From assembly GCF_900105735.1 (NCBI RefSeq), contig NZ_LT629793.1:6696001-6760000 (forward strand): a stretch of DNA of 64,000 bases. Reading direction: 5' to 3'. Shown here one piece after another: positions 24,141 to 34,158 of the stretch (the first letter of the stretch is position 1; each line of letters starts with the position of its first letter). Below the pieces are notes generated by a model. The model saw nothing but the letters and a program-made list of their open reading frames with translations. It searched no databases and was not told the origin of the DNA. Made by a program: the position numbers and the translations under genes. Source of the DNA: Pseudomonas yamanorum. Lineage in GTDB: Bacteria; Pseudomonadota; Gammaproteobacteria; Pseudomonadales; Pseudomonadaceae.

Positions 24141-26806
24141 CTACCAGCTCACGCGTAGCCCCGCGTTACCGCTGAAACCCTCCAGCGTATTGCTGTCCAG
24201 TTGGGTGTTGTAGTCCGCCGCCAGGTACACGCTGACGGTGGACGACAGCTTGGCGACAACGCCCACGCCGAGGTCGGCGGTGGATGACTTGTGATCGGTT
24301 TTAATCCGGTCCACGTCGTCGTAGGTCACCGTGTCGCTGCCACCGAAGGTACGCCAGGCGTTGGCCCGCACATAGGGCTCGATCGGGGTGTTCTGCACCA
24401 GGTAACGCCCCTTCAGGCGTGCGCCCAGGCGGCCGGTCCAGTAGTCCTGGGAATCGAATGAAACCTTCGAGATGCCATCGTTCTGGTGGTCCATGTCAAT
24501 CTGCTGGTTGATCACCTGCACCTGAGGTTCCACCACCCAATGTTCGGAGACGGTAATCGGGTAACCCGCTTCTGCCGACAGGGCCAGGGCGTGGCCCTTG
24601 TTGTCGATCTTCACGTCACGGTCGGACTTGCTGTCACCGTCCAAGCGTGTGCCCATGGCTACCAGGTCCACGTACCAGCCCTTGGGGTCGGTGAGGGTCC
24701 AGTAGGCGCCGAAGTTATCGCCATCCAGCTTCACCCGCCCGGAGCGGTTGTCCTGGAAGCCCATTGAAAAGCCCTTGATGTCACCTTGCAGGCGGCTTTG
24801 ACCGATAAACAGGCCGAAACGCTGGATCTGCCCGCCACTGGTCTCGGAGGCATAGAGGTCGTGGCCGACCTGATAGCCCTTGATGGAACCGTCGAAACTC
24901 GGCGATACCGTGCCCGACCAGCTCTTGTTGAAGCCACTGCCATAGGCACGGCCCCATCCCGCCGGGACCGGCCCGGTTTCGCTGAGCAGGCTTTGTTCGC
25001 CCTGGCGGTCGTGGAAGGTGCCCAGGGCCTGAAGCGTCATCAACTGCGCGGCAGGGACGACCACCGAGTACACCGGCACCTCCAGGCGATACAACGGAAT
25101 CGGCTCGGCCCCGGCGATGGCGGTAGGCAACACCGGGTTGCTCGCTGCCGACTCCGGCGAGTTGGCGGCCGCGACCTGGCTGGGTGGCGGAGCAGGGGGC
25201 TCCACCGGCGCGACGGGTTGCGAGGTCGGTGGCTCCACGGGCGGTTCATCCGGTGCTACCACAGGCGGCACTGGCGGGATCGGCGGCACGGGCACCACCA
25301 CCGGTGGCGTCGGCGGGACAGGTGGAACCACCGGTGGCTGCACGGCGACCACCGACGAACGCAAGTACCAGTTATTTTCCGTGCCGGCGGTGACACCACC
25401 TTTGAACAGCAGATACTCATAAGCTCCGGCGGATACCGAGCCTTTCAGGGCAAACGCATCGGCGCTGCTGGTGGCACCGTTGAGGGCTTGCACCACTTCG
25501 ATCCCGCTGTTTTGCGTGAGACCGCCCAGGCCGCCGAGATTGCTCACGGTCATTTGTGTGTGCCCGCTGATGGTCCCGTCAGACACAACCAGTTTGTCGG
25601 TAGCCGAGTTCTCGTCGCCCAGCACGGTTTGCAACCAAAGCTGCCCATTGTTGCCCACGTAGTTGCCGTACACCGTCAACGTATCGGTGGCGCTGTTGCT
25701 GCGGCTGGTCATGTCGAGGGTGCCGGCATTATTCAGGGTGGCCAGTGCGCCTGCGGTGTAGGGGCGGATACTGCCTTGCGTCACGCCCAGGGTGCTGCTG
25801 CCATCGATGTTGAAGGTGCCGGTATTGCTGGCACTGTCGCCGAGGAAAAAGTCGCCGGCCAGGTCGAAACGCGAGTTGTTGTTGAGGTTGACTGTTTCCC
25901 ACCCGATATACCGGGCGGCGGTGCTGGAAGTGGTGTTGTCGAAGGTCAGTTGGTCATTGCCCAGGCCGCCGTCAATCGAAGGCGTAGTGCCGAGCAGGGT
26001 TTCATTGAGGCCGCTGATCAGTGCGGTGTCGTCGCCGTCGCCCATCAGCACGGCGGACTTGATCTGGCCACCATTGATCCAGTTGAAGGTGTCATTACCG
26101 ACACTGGCGCGGATCTCGCCACTGATGACGCCGCCACTCACGGTAATACTGTCGTTGCCGCCACTGGTGCTGATATTGCCACCGATGCTGCCGCCGGAGA
26201 CGATGATGGTATCTGTACCGAAGGCGGTCACCAGATTACCGAGGATTGCCCCGCCGGACATGTCATAGATATTGTTGTCCAGCTTCATGTCGACCCGGCC
26301 GATGGTGCCACCGGTTTGCCGGGCCACGTCGCCATCCTCAAAAGCACCGACGATGGTGCCACCGGTCATCAGGAACGTGTCGCGGCCATCGCCTTGGGCC
26401 AGGGACTGGATCTGCCCGCCGCTCATCACGAAATCATCGATGCCGTTGCCCTGGGAAACGGCGCCGGTCACGGTCCCCGCGCTGATCTGGAAGCGATCGG
26501 CACCGTCGCCCTGGGTGATGCTGCCCACGATGCGCCCGGAGTTCATATCGACGAAATCCGTGCCGGCGCCGAAGGTGATATTGCCGTTGATAGTGCCGGT
26601 GCCGCCTGCAGGCAGGGTCAGGGTGTTATTGCCCGTAAGGTCGGTCAGGCCGGTGGGGCTGCTGCCGCTGTCGCAGGTATAGGTATCGTTGCCCGGGCCC
26701 GGGGTGAGTACGCAAGCCGCCAGGGCTTGTTGGGGGCCAGGTAATGCAGTGAGAGGATGCCGACAGCCAACACGGCGCGAGGCTGAAAAGTCCGTTTATT
26801 ACGCAT
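24141..26806 (-). pseudogene. Autotransporter (type Va) with frameshift in the signal-peptide region
   Basis: The open frame covers most of an outer-membrane autotransporter: a glycine/aspartate-rich passenger of beta-helix repeats (SGGxIxGxIxxxxGND), a Pro-rich linker, and a C-terminal beta-barrel of about 270 residues ending GLRVSW. A plausible start and signal peptide (ATG at 26806, MRNKRTFQPRAVLAVGILSL) lie in another frame. Reading crosses frames at a run of five G (26732-26736; five C on the coding strand). One extra C gives a continuous 888-residue protein with a normal signal peptide ending ...PQQALA-ACVLTP. Either a natural on/off mutation or a sequencing slip; an internal start at 26546 would yield a protein with no export signal. 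Confidence 0.8.
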
Positions 26807-26905
26807 TGATCTGCCCTGTTTTTGTTATAAAAACTGCACATGTTTTTTGGGTTTAGTACAGTTTTTTACACAATGCAGAATTTTCGGACAGATAACCGCA
26901 GGGCT

Positions 26906-26930
26906 GTAAGCCACGTGATACGTGGCTTAC
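26906..26930. repeat. Hairpin between mtlZ and the autotransporter gene
   Basis: GTAAGCCACG-TGATA-CGTGGCTTAC, a perfect 10-bp stem. It lies 35 nt past the mtlZ stop and 100 nt upstream of the autotransporter ATG. In the leftward direction no U-run follows, so it is not a canonical terminator, but it is the only strong structure at the end of the mannitol operon. Confidence 0.55.
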
Positions 26931-26964
26931 ATAGTGGCATATTGATTTTTTTGCCGCGTATTTG

Positions 26965-27903
26965 TCAGTCCAGCTGACGACGATAGGGCAGGTCCGGCCC
27001 GGTCTTGCTGCAGGTGAGTGCCGCAGCACGGATGGCAAAGGCAAGCATGCTGTTGATCTGCTCCCGGGTCAGCTGTTGCAGGCCTTCCACCGAGTCCAGT
27101 TGCTGCTCGGTCAGCCAGGCAATCAACGCGGCCTGGAACGTATCGCCAGCCCCTACCGTGTCCGCCATGACGACCTTGACCGCTGGCGCCGACCAGCTGC
27201 CGTGCTGGCGGCTGAACACCGTCGCGCCATCGCCGCCACGGGTCAGGAATACCAGTTGGCAACGGTGCTGCAACCAGCCTTGCAGGACGCTTTCCGGGGC
27301 TTGGCCGGGGTAGAGCAGGTGCAGGTCTTCGTCACTGACCTTGATCAGGTCGGCATGCTTGACCAGCTCGGCCACGCGGGCGCGCCACAGCTCGATGTTC
27401 GGCTCGGGGTTCAGGCGTACGTTGGGGTCGAGGCTGATCAGGCGCTTGCCACTTTCCCGGCGCACCAGGGCCAGCAACGTGTCGGCAATCGGCTGCACCA
27501 CCAGTGAGAACGAGCCGATGTGTACACCACGCACTTCGTCGCCCAACGCCGGTAGATGCTCAAGTCGCAACTGGCGGTCGGCGCAACCTTCACCGCGAAA
27601 GCTGTATTGCGGTGAACCGTTGGCACCCACGGCGACCATTGCCAGGGTGGTCGGCGCGGCGAACTCCACGAGGTACTCCTCGCCCACGCCTTCGTCCTTG
27701 AGCACCTGCAACAGGCGTCGACCCAGGTAGTCGTCGGAGATCCCGGCGAAAAAGCCCGCATCGATTCCCAGTCGACGCAAACCTACTGCGACGTTAAACG
27801 GCGAGCCGCCGGCAATCGCCTTGTAATTGACCCTGGATGCCTTGCCGCTGGCATCGTCCTCGCTGAAAAAATCAAACAGCGCTTCGCCACATACCAAATA
27901 CAT
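26965..27903 (-). CDS. mtlZ: Fructokinase (PfkB family), mannitol operon
   Basis: A 312-residue ribokinase-type sugar kinase phosphorylating the fructose made by MtlD. The N terminus CGEALFDFF, the substrate segment AGGSPFNVAVGLRRLG (about 31-46) and the C-terminal anion-hole/catalytic motif DTVGAGDTFQAAL (Asp as base, about 251-263) are all present. It is the last gene of the leftward mtl operon, 12 nt after mtlY, the same position as in the described P. fluorescens mannitol locus. Confidence 0.93.
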   Translation of the reverse strand: MYLVCGEALFDFFSEDDASGKASRVNYKAIAGGSPFNVAVGLRRLGIDAGFFAGISDDYLGRRLLQVLKDEGVGEEYLVEFAAPTTLAMVAVGANGSPQYSFRGEGCADRQLRLEHLPALGDEVRGVHIGSFSLVVQPIADTLLALVRRESGKRLISLDPNVRLNPEPNIELWRARVAELVKHADLIKVSDEDLHLLYPGQAPESVLQGWLQHRCQLVFLTRGGDGATVFSRQHGSWSAPAVKVVMADTVGAGDTFQAALIAWLTEQQLDSVEGLQQLTREQINSMLAFAIRAAALTCSKTGPDLPYRRQLD

Positions 27904-27915
27904 ATTCGTTCGCTC

Positions 27916-29397
27916 TTAAAGGGATGCCACGTGCTGTTGATAACGCTCATAAGCCTGCTGGTAGGCACTGACGCTGCCGGCATTCGGCACCGTGCGGCTG
28001 GTCGCGTCGACGCTGACGCAACGCTGGCACAACTGCGCCAGGCTCTCACCGGACTGGCACCACGCGGCCTGGATCGCCGCGCCGAGGGCCGCGGCTTCGC
28101 TTTGTTCGGTGCAGACCACTTCGGTGTTCATGATATCCGCGACCATCTGACGCCACACCGGGCTTTTCGAGCCGCCACCGATCAGGCGGATGCTCTGGCT
28201 TTGCAGACCGGTCTGGCGCAACAGGTCCAGGCCGTAGCGCAAGCCGAAGGTGGTGCCTTCGACCACGGCGCGGCACAGGTTGGCGCGGGTCAGGTTGGTC
28301 ATGGTCAAGCCGTGCAGGCTGCCGGTGGCGTGGGGCAGGGCGGGCACCCGCTCGCCGTTGAGGAACGGCAGCATGCTCACGCCGTCGGCGCCAATCGGCG
28401 CCTCGGCCACCAGCGCGTTGAACGCCGCCAAGTCCAGGTCGAACAGCTCGCGGATGACCCCGGTGGCGTTGGTCAGGTTCATGGTGCAGATCAACGGCAG
28501 CCAGCCGCCGCTGGAGGAACAGAAGGTCGCGACCGATGCCTGCGGGCTGACGTTGGCCTGATCGGCAAAGGCATACACGGTGCCGGATGAACCCAGGCTC
28601 ATGGTGATCACGCCGGGGGCGATATTGCCGGTGCCGATGGCGCCCATCATGTTGTCGCCGCCGCCGCTGGAGACTTGCGCATTCGGGTTGATGCCCAGGC
28701 GTTCGGCGATGGCGGGCAGGATGGTGCCCACGGCTTGATTCGCTTCGATCAATTCGGGCAGTGCCGCTTCCAGTCGCCCGTCGGGATCAATGTGGCGCAG
28801 CAGTGCGAGGTCCCATGCCCGGGTGCGTACGTTGAAATAACCGGTGCCGGAAGCATCGCCGTATTCCGCGCAGGCGCGGCCGGTGAGCCAGTAGTTGAGG
28901 TAGTCGTGGGGCAGCAGGATATGCGCGATGCGCACGAACACGTCCGGGTGTTGCTCGCGGGTCCACAGCAGCTTGGACACGGTGTAGCCCGGCGCGATGG
29001 CCACGCCGAGGCGTTCCAGGGAGCCGCTTTCACCGCCGAGGTGCTGCAACAGACGATCGTTTTCCGGTGCGGTTTCGGTGTCGCACCAGAGTTTGGCGGG
29101 GCGCAGCACCTGGCCCTGGTCGTCGAGCAGTACCAGGCCGTGTTGCTGGCCGGAAACGCCGATGGCGAGGATGTCCTGGCCGTCCACGCCAGCCTGTTGC
29201 AAGGCGCGGTGAGTGGCTTCGGTAAAGGCGTCCAGCCACTCCTGGGTGTGCTGTTCGCGGCGGCCATTGGCACCGCTGATCAGCGTGTGGCTGGCGGCGC
29301 CCAGGCCCAGGACTTTGCCGCTGCTGGCGTCCAGTACGATGGCCTTGGTGCCCTGGGTGCCGCAGTCGATGCCGAGATAGAGGTTTTGCTGGGTCAT
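27916..29397 (-). CDS. mtlY: Xylulokinase, polyol operon
   Basis: A 493-residue FGGY sugar kinase. N-terminal ATPase-fold motif YLGIDCGTQGTKAIVLD, central VSGQQHGLV (FGGY signature 1 region), and the C-terminal GGGSKSPVWRQMVADIMN. It phosphorylates xylulose, the MtlD product when arabitol is the substrate, so the operon can use arabitol as well as mannitol and sorbitol. It follows mtlD after a REP-containing gap of 146 nt and precedes mtlZ by 12 nt. Confidence 0.93.
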   Translation of the reverse strand: MTQQNLYLGIDCGTQGTKAIVLDASSGKVLGLGAASHTLISGANGRREQHTQEWLDAFTEATHRALQQAGVDGQDILAIGVSGQQHGLVLLDDQGQVLRPAKLWCDTETAPENDRLLQHLGGESGSLERLGVAIAPGYTVSKLLWTREQHPDVFVRIAHILLPHDYLNYWLTGRACAEYGDASGTGYFNVRTRAWDLALLRHIDPDGRLEAALPELIEANQAVGTILPAIAERLGINPNAQVSSGGGDNMMGAIGTGNIAPGVITMSLGSSGTVYAFADQANVSPQASVATFCSSSGGWLPLICTMNLTNATGVIRELFDLDLAAFNALVAEAPIGADGVSMLPFLNGERVPALPHATGSLHGLTMTNLTRANLCRAVVEGTTFGLRYGLDLLRQTGLQSQSIRLIGGGSKSPVWRQMVADIMNTEVVCTEQSEAAALGAAIQAAWCQSGESLAQLCQRCVSVDATSRTVPNAGSVSAYQQAYERYQQHVASL

Positions 29398-29439
29398 GGT
29401 AGGTCGCTCAGCACATTAGGGATGTGGAATGCGATCAAT

Positions 29440-29526
29440 GTGGGAGCTGGCTTGCCTGCGATGGCGCCTGTTCAGTCAGTAATGGTGTGACTGATACACC
29501 GCTATCGCAGGCAAGCCAGCTCCCAC
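29440..29526. repeat. REP doublet between mtlD and mtlY
   Basis: GTGGGAGCTGGCTTGCCTGCGATGG and its complementary arm GCTATCGCAGGCAAGCCAGC flank a variable centre. Located inside the mtl operon, it may set a transcript-stability boundary between upstream and downstream genes. Confidence 0.9.
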
Positions 29527-29543
29527 AGTTTGATTCGGCTCCG

Positions 29544-31025
29544 TCAGTTGAGATTGGCGAGCAGCCGCTCCAGCGTTTTGCTCACACCCACATCCTGCAG
29601 GCTCTCGAAACACCGCTCAAACGCTGCCACAAACTCGGGCGAGTTGGGAATAGCTGTACCAAAAATCTCCTCCACACCCAGCAGCCGCCTGCTGATCAAC
29701 GCATCTTCCGTCACCAGCCCCTGGCAAAACTCGGCGCGAGGATCCGGGATGCGATAGATCACGCCATTCTCATCCACACCTTTCAAGTACAGCGCCCACG
29801 CGGCCACCACCAGTGCGGCACGCTCGGTCTCGCGGCCATCGGCAATCAGGCGGTTGATGGTCGGTACAGTGAACTTGGGAAACTTCGACGAACCATCGGA
29901 ACACACGCGCTCCAACTGGTCGGCAATCGCCTGGTTGGAAAAGCGATCCACCAGGGTCTGCTTGTATTCGGTCAGGTCGATCCCCGGCACCGGTGCCAGG
30001 TTGGGCGTGACGTCCAGGTCCATGTAGGCGCGCATATAGGCCACGAACAACGGGTCGTTCATGGTTTCGTGGACGAAGCGGTAACCCTTCAGGAAACCCA
30101 GGTACGTCAGCGCCAGGTGGCTGCCGTTGAGCAGGCCGATCTTCATCTCTTCATACGGCGTCACGTCATCGGTGAACTGCACGCCTACGGTTTCCCACGC
30201 CGGGCGGCCGTTGACGAACTTGTCCTCCAGTACCCACTGCACAAACGGTTCGCAGACCACCGGCCAGGCGTCGTCAATGCCGTGCTCGTCATGCAGTTGC
30301 AGGCGGTGCGCAGTGCTGGTCATCGGCGTGATGCGGTCGACCATGGCGTTCGGGAAGCTGACGTTGGCCTTGATCCACTCATGCAGCTCAGCGTCATGCA
30401 GCGCGGCAAAGGCCAGCAACGCCTTGCGGGTCACGGCGCCGTTGTGGGGCAGGTTATCGCAGGACATCACGGTAAACGCCGGAACCCCCGCCGCCCGGCG
30501 CTGGGTCAACGCAGCGCAGATAAAGCCGAACACGGTTTTCGGCGAGCCCGGGTTGGCCAGGTCGTGCTGGATCTGCGGCAGGTGGGCCATGAACTCGCCG
30601 TTGCTGTCGTCGATGCAGTAGCCGCCTTCGGTGATGGTCAGCGAGACAATCCGAATCTCTGGGCTGGCCAGCTTGTCGATCAGCGCCTGGGCACCGTCTT
30701 CGGCCAGCAGCATGTCGCTGATGGAACCGATCACACGCACTTCGGTGTCGTCGGTGTCCCCCAGTTCATACAGGGTAAACAGATAGTCCTGGCCGGCCAG
30801 GTCGTCTCGGGCCTTGCGGTCTTCAGTCCGCAGGCCCACGCCGCAAATGCTCCAGTCCAGGCCCACGCCGGTATTCATCAAGGCGTCGGTGTAATACGCC
30901 TGGTGCGCGCGGTGGAAGCCGCCGACGCCAATGTGCGCGATGCCCTGACGGGTGTTGGCAATCGCATAGGCTGGCAGTTGCACTTCAGGCGCCAGTTGCG
31001 TGAGGTTTTGCTTGTTCAGTTTCAT
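29544..31025 (-). CDS. mtlD: Mannitol 2-dehydrogenase
   Basis: A 493-residue polyol-specific long-chain dehydrogenase oxidising mannitol to fructose (also arabitol and sorbitol) with NAD. Length and catalytic residues coincide with the structurally characterised P. fluorescens enzyme: Lys295, Asn300 and His303 in KIGLLNGSH, and Asn191 in SCDNLPHNG. The N-terminal NAD-binding domain begins at IAHIGVGGFHRAHQAYY. It follows mtlK by 18 nt. Confidence 0.97.
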   Translation of the reverse strand: MKLNKQNLTQLAPEVQLPAYAIANTRQGIAHIGVGGFHRAHQAYYTDALMNTGVGLDWSICGVGLRTEDRKARDDLAGQDYLFTLYELGDTDDTEVRVIGSISDMLLAEDGAQALIDKLASPEIRIVSLTITEGGYCIDDSNGEFMAHLPQIQHDLANPGSPKTVFGFICAALTQRRAAGVPAFTVMSCDNLPHNGAVTRKALLAFAALHDAELHEWIKANVSFPNAMVDRITPMTSTAHRLQLHDEHGIDDAWPVVCEPFVQWVLEDKFVNGRPAWETVGVQFTDDVTPYEEMKIGLLNGSHLALTYLGFLKGYRFVHETMNDPLFVAYMRAYMDLDVTPNLAPVPGIDLTEYKQTLVDRFSNQAIADQLERVCSDGSSKFPKFTVPTINRLIADGRETERAALVVAAWALYLKGVDENGVIYRIPDPRAEFCQGLVTEDALISRRLLGVEEIFGTAIPNSPEFVAAFERCFESLQDVGVSKTLERLLANLN

Positions 31026-31043
31026 CAGGAAATTCTCGCGAAA

Positions 31044-32147
31044 TCAGGCGGCGGCGCGCAGTGGACGGGCCACGGCAACACCGTCAGCGTCGAACAGATG
31101 GCATTGAGTCGGGTCCAGGTACAGCTGCAAGGTTTCGCCATACTGGCTGGCCATGTCGCCACGGATCCGCAAGGTCAACGGCTCCTTGCTGGCGGTGATG
31201 ACGTGGCAGAAAGTGTCGCTGCCCAGGCGCTCGCCGACATCGGCGGTAACGGTCAGGGTGGCCTGGCCAGGGGTGGCGATTTCCAGGTGTTCCGGACGAA
31301 TGCCCAGGGTTACCGCGCTGCCAACGCTCAAGGTGGCGCTGCTCAGGGGCAGGCTGATGCGGCCGCCGGCGTCCAGTTCGACTTCGCAGCTCTGGGCATC
31401 CACGCGGTTGATCTTGCCTTTGAGGAAGCCCATTTTCGGCGTACCCAGGAAGCCCGCGACAAACAGGTTGGCCGGCTGGTGATACAGCTCCAGCGGCGAG
31501 CCCACCTGTTCCACGCGGCCGCTGTTGAGCACCACCACCTTGTCGGCCAGGGTCATGGCTTCGACCTGGTCGTGGGTCACGTAGATCATGGTGGCTTGCA
31601 GTTCTTTATGCAGGCGCGAAAGCTCCAGGCGCATCTGCACGCGCAAGGCGGCATCGAGGTTGGACAGGGGTTCATCGAACAGGAAGATCTTCGGGTTACG
31701 CACAATCGCACGGCCGATGGCGACACGCTGACGCTGGCCACCGGACAACTGCTTCGGCTTGCGCTCCAGCAAAGGGCCCAGCTCCAGGATACGCGCCGCT
31801 TCGTTGACCTTGCTCTCGACAATCTTCTTGTCGACGCCGGCCAGGTCCAGGGCAAACGACATGTTCTTGCGCACGCTCATGTGCGGGTACAGGGCGTAAG
31901 TCTGGAACACCATCGCCAGGTCGCGCTTGGCCGGAGTGACCTCAGTGATGTCGCGGCCATCCAGTTCGATGGTGCCTTCGGTGACTTCTTCCAGGCCGGC
32001 AATCAGGCGCAACAAGGTGGATTTACCGCAGCCCGACGGCCCGACGAACACCACGAATTCCTTATCGTTCACCTCAAGGTCGATGCCCTTGATGATGGAG
32101 AAACCTTCGAAGCCTTTTTGCAGATTCTTGATTTTCAGGTTGGCCAT
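31044..32147 (-). CDS. mtlK: Mannitol/polyol ABC transporter ATP-binding protein
   Basis: A 367-residue MalK-type ATPase. Walker A is GPSGCGKST (36-44), the signature LSGGQRQRVAIGRA and Walker B FLFDEPLSNLD follow, then a C-terminal OB-fold (TOBE) regulatory domain from about 240. It energises import through MtlF and MtlG. It lies between mtlG (37 nt upstream) and mtlD (18 nt downstream). Confidence 0.96.
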   Translation of the reverse strand: MANLKIKNLQKGFEGFSIIKGIDLEVNDKEFVVFVGPSGCGKSTLLRLIAGLEEVTEGTIELDGRDITEVTPAKRDLAMVFQTYALYPHMSVRKNMSFALDLAGVDKKIVESKVNEAARILELGPLLERKPKQLSGGQRQRVAIGRAIVRNPKIFLFDEPLSNLDAALRVQMRLELSRLHKELQATMIYVTHDQVEAMTLADKVVVLNSGRVEQVGSPLELYHQPANLFVAGFLGTPKMGFLKGKINRVDAQSCEVELDAGGRISLPLSSATLSVGSAVTLGIRPEHLEIATPGQATLTVTADVGERLGSDTFCHVITASKEPLTLRIRGDMASQYGETLQLYLDPTQCHLFDADGVAVARPLRAAA

Positions 32148-32184
32148 GATGGGCCTCCGCTTCTAAATATTTTTAAAGGAACCG

Positions 32185-33015
32185 TTACTTCACGGCGCCG
32201 AAGGACAAACCGCGGACCAGCTGTTTCTGGCTGATCCAGCCAAAGATCAGGATCGGCGCACAGGCCAGGGTCGACACGGCAGACAATTTCGCCCAGAACA
32301 AGCCTTCGGGGCTGGAGTAGGAGGCGATCAGCGCGGTGAGCGGCGCAGCGTTAGACGAGGTCAGGTTCAGCGACCAGAACGCCTCGTTCCAGCACAGGAT
32401 CAGCGACAGCAACACCGTGGAAGCCAGGCCGCCCTTGGCGATCGGCAGCAGCACCCGGACCATTTCCTGCCACAGGGTGGCGCCGTCCAGGCGGGCGGCT
32501 TCGAGGATGTCCTTGGGGATGTCCTTGAAGTAGGTGTAAACCATCCAGACCACAATCGGCAGGTTGATCAGGGTGTAGATGATGATCAGCGCGATGCGCG
32601 TGTCCAGCAGGCCGAAGCTTTTGGCCAGCAGGTAGATCGGCATCAGCACGCCCACCGGCGGCAGCATCTTGGTGGAGAGCATCCACAGCAGCGTGCCCTT
32701 GGTGCGCTTGGTCTCGTAGAACGCCATGGAGTAGGCGGCCGGTACCGAGATCAGCAGGCACAGGGCGGTGGCGCTGAAGGAGATCAGCACCGAGTTCCAG
32801 GCGTAGCTGAAGTAGTTGCTGCGCTCGTTGATGTGCAGGTAGTTCTCCAGCGTCGGCGTGAAGATGAACTGCGGCGGCGTGGCGAACGCGTCGATTTCGG
32901 TCTTGAAGCTGGTCAGCACCATCCAGAAGATCGGGAAGAAAATCAGGATCGCAATGGCCCAGGCCAGGGTGCCGAGCAGCACGCTTTGCAGGCGGCGGGA
33001 TTGTTGAAGCGTCAT
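32185..33015 (-). CDS. mtlG: Mannitol/polyol ABC transporter permease
   Basis: A 276-residue inner-membrane permease, MalG type, six predicted helices. The cytoplasmic EAA loop that contacts MtlK is ILEAARLDGATLWQEMVRVLLPIAKGG (about 165-190). It pairs with MtlF to form the translocation channel. The gap to mtlF is 10 nt, so co-translation is likely. Confidence 0.95.
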   Translation of the reverse strand: MTLQQSRRLQSVLLGTLAWAIAILIFFPIFWMVLTSFKTEIDAFATPPQFIFTPTLENYLHINERSNYFSYAWNSVLISFSATALCLLISVPAAYSMAFYETKRTKGTLLWMLSTKMLPPVGVLMPIYLLAKSFGLLDTRIALIIIYTLINLPIVVWMVYTYFKDIPKDILEAARLDGATLWQEMVRVLLPIAKGGLASTVLLSLILCWNEAFWSLNLTSSNAAPLTALIASYSSPEGLFWAKLSAVSTLACAPILIFGWISQKQLVRGLSFGAVK

Positions 33016-33025
33016 GGCGCGGCCC

Positions 33026-33952
33026 TCAAGGCTTGTCAGTCAGGTTTTTGCCGATCATCCGCACCAGGATGATCGCCGCGATGTTGGCGATGACCACGGC
33101 AATCAAGCCGCCGGCCGAGGCCATGCCCACGTCGAACTGCACCAGCGCCTGGTTGTAGATCAGGTAGGCGAGGTTGGTCGAGGCGTAGCCGGGGCCGCCG
33201 TTGGTGGTGGTGAAGATTTCGGCGAACACCGAGAGCAGGAAGATGGTTTCGATCATCACCACCACGGCAATCGGGCGCGCCAGGTGCGGCAGGGTCAGGT
33301 GCCAGAAGATCGCGATGGCGCCGGCACCGTCGAGGCGGGCGGCTTCCTTCTGTTCCTGGTCGAGGGACTGCATGGCGGTCATCAGCAACAGGATCGCGAA
33401 GGGCAACCACTGCCAGGACACAATGATAATGATCGACAGCAACGGGTAATGGGCCAGCCAGTCCACCGGCTGGGCGCCGAACAGTTTCCACACGTAGGCG
33501 AGGATCCCCGACACTGGATGGAAAATCAGGTTCTTCCAGATCAGCGCACCGACGGTGGGCATGATGAAGAACGGTGAAATCAGCAACACCCGCACCAGCC
33601 CGCGACCGAAGAACTCGCTGGCTTCCAGCAGGGCACTGATCAGTACGCCAAACACCACGCTGATCAGCAAGACGCTGCCCACCAGCAACAGGGTGTTGGT
33701 GGCGCCGGGCAAGAAGCCCGAGTCGGTGATGAAGTAGGTGAAGTTCTCCAGCCCCACGAATTGGTTTTCGCCGGGGTAGAGCAGGTTGTAGCGAATCAGC
33801 GAGAAGTACAGGGTCATGCCCAGCGGCACGATCATCCACAGCAGCAACAAGGCCACCGAGGGGCTGACGAGGAACCAGCCTGGATTGATCAGGCGGCTTT
33901 TACGCGGCTTGTCCGGCGAAGCGGTTTGCACTTGGGCAGTGGTGGTATTCAT
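33026..33952 (-). CDS. mtlF: Mannitol/polyol ABC transporter permease
   Basis: A 308-residue inner-membrane permease of the MalF type. The N terminus is basic (to about residue 28), then six hydrophobic helices; the EAA loop is KEAARLDGAGAIAIFWHLTLPHL (about 220-243). The gap to mtlE contains a REP element, so the binding protein can be expressed more strongly than the membrane components. Confidence 0.95.
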   Translation of the reverse strand: MNTTTAQVQTASPDKPRKSRLINPGWFLVSPSVALLLLWMIVPLGMTLYFSLIRYNLLYPGENQFVGLENFTYFITDSGFLPGATNTLLLVGSVLLISVVFGVLISALLEASEFFGRGLVRVLLISPFFIMPTVGALIWKNLIFHPVSGILAYVWKLFGAQPVDWLAHYPLLSIIIIVSWQWLPFAILLLMTAMQSLDQEQKEAARLDGAGAIAIFWHLTLPHLARPIAVVVMIETIFLLSVFAEIFTTTNGGPGYASTNLAYLIYNQALVQFDVGMASAGGLIAVVIANIAAIILVRMIGKNLTDKP

Positions 33953-34004
33953 GGTGATCAGGACCAGTCAGGTACATGCAGAGCGAGCGTCGAGCGCGGT
34001 CGAT

Positions 34005-34105
34005 GTGGGAGCTGGCTTGTGTGGGAGCTGGTTTGCCTGCGATGGCATCCCCTCGGTTTAACTGACAGACCGAGGTGTGTGCATCGCAGGCAAGCCAGCT
34101 CCCAC
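34005..34105. repeat. Compound REP element between mtlE and mtlF
   Basis: Three arms: a truncated GTGGGAGCTGGCTTGT (34005-34020), a full left arm beginning at 34021, and the inverted right arm ending at 34105, with an inner CCTCGGTTTAACTGACAGACCGAGG-like stem. It looks like an extra half-REP inserted beside a complete doublet. It is placed where differential mRNA stability would favour the binding-protein gene. Confidence 0.88.
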
Positions 34106-34158
34106 CAAGAGCCTCTCACACAAAAGCGGGTTCCCACATTCAGTGGGGTGTGCCCGCT

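Noticed and set aside
24786..26744. A 652-codon rightward frame opposite the autotransporter
   Set aside because: It mirrors the repeat-rich passenger on the opposite strand; composition is Arg/His/Gly-rich with no ribosome site, so it is a shadow.
26906..26930. Hairpin 35 nt after mtlZ as intrinsic terminator
   Set aside because: No U-run follows in the mtlZ direction; on the other strand the T7 run is 14 nt away. Recorded only as a repeat.
29424..32234. A 936-codon rightward open frame across mtlD, mtlK and the mtlY upstream gap
   Set aside because: It is antisense to well-identified mtl genes with exact catalytic residues. Long antisense frames are expected with GC-rich third positions; its translation is low-complexity His/Gln/Arg/Gly.
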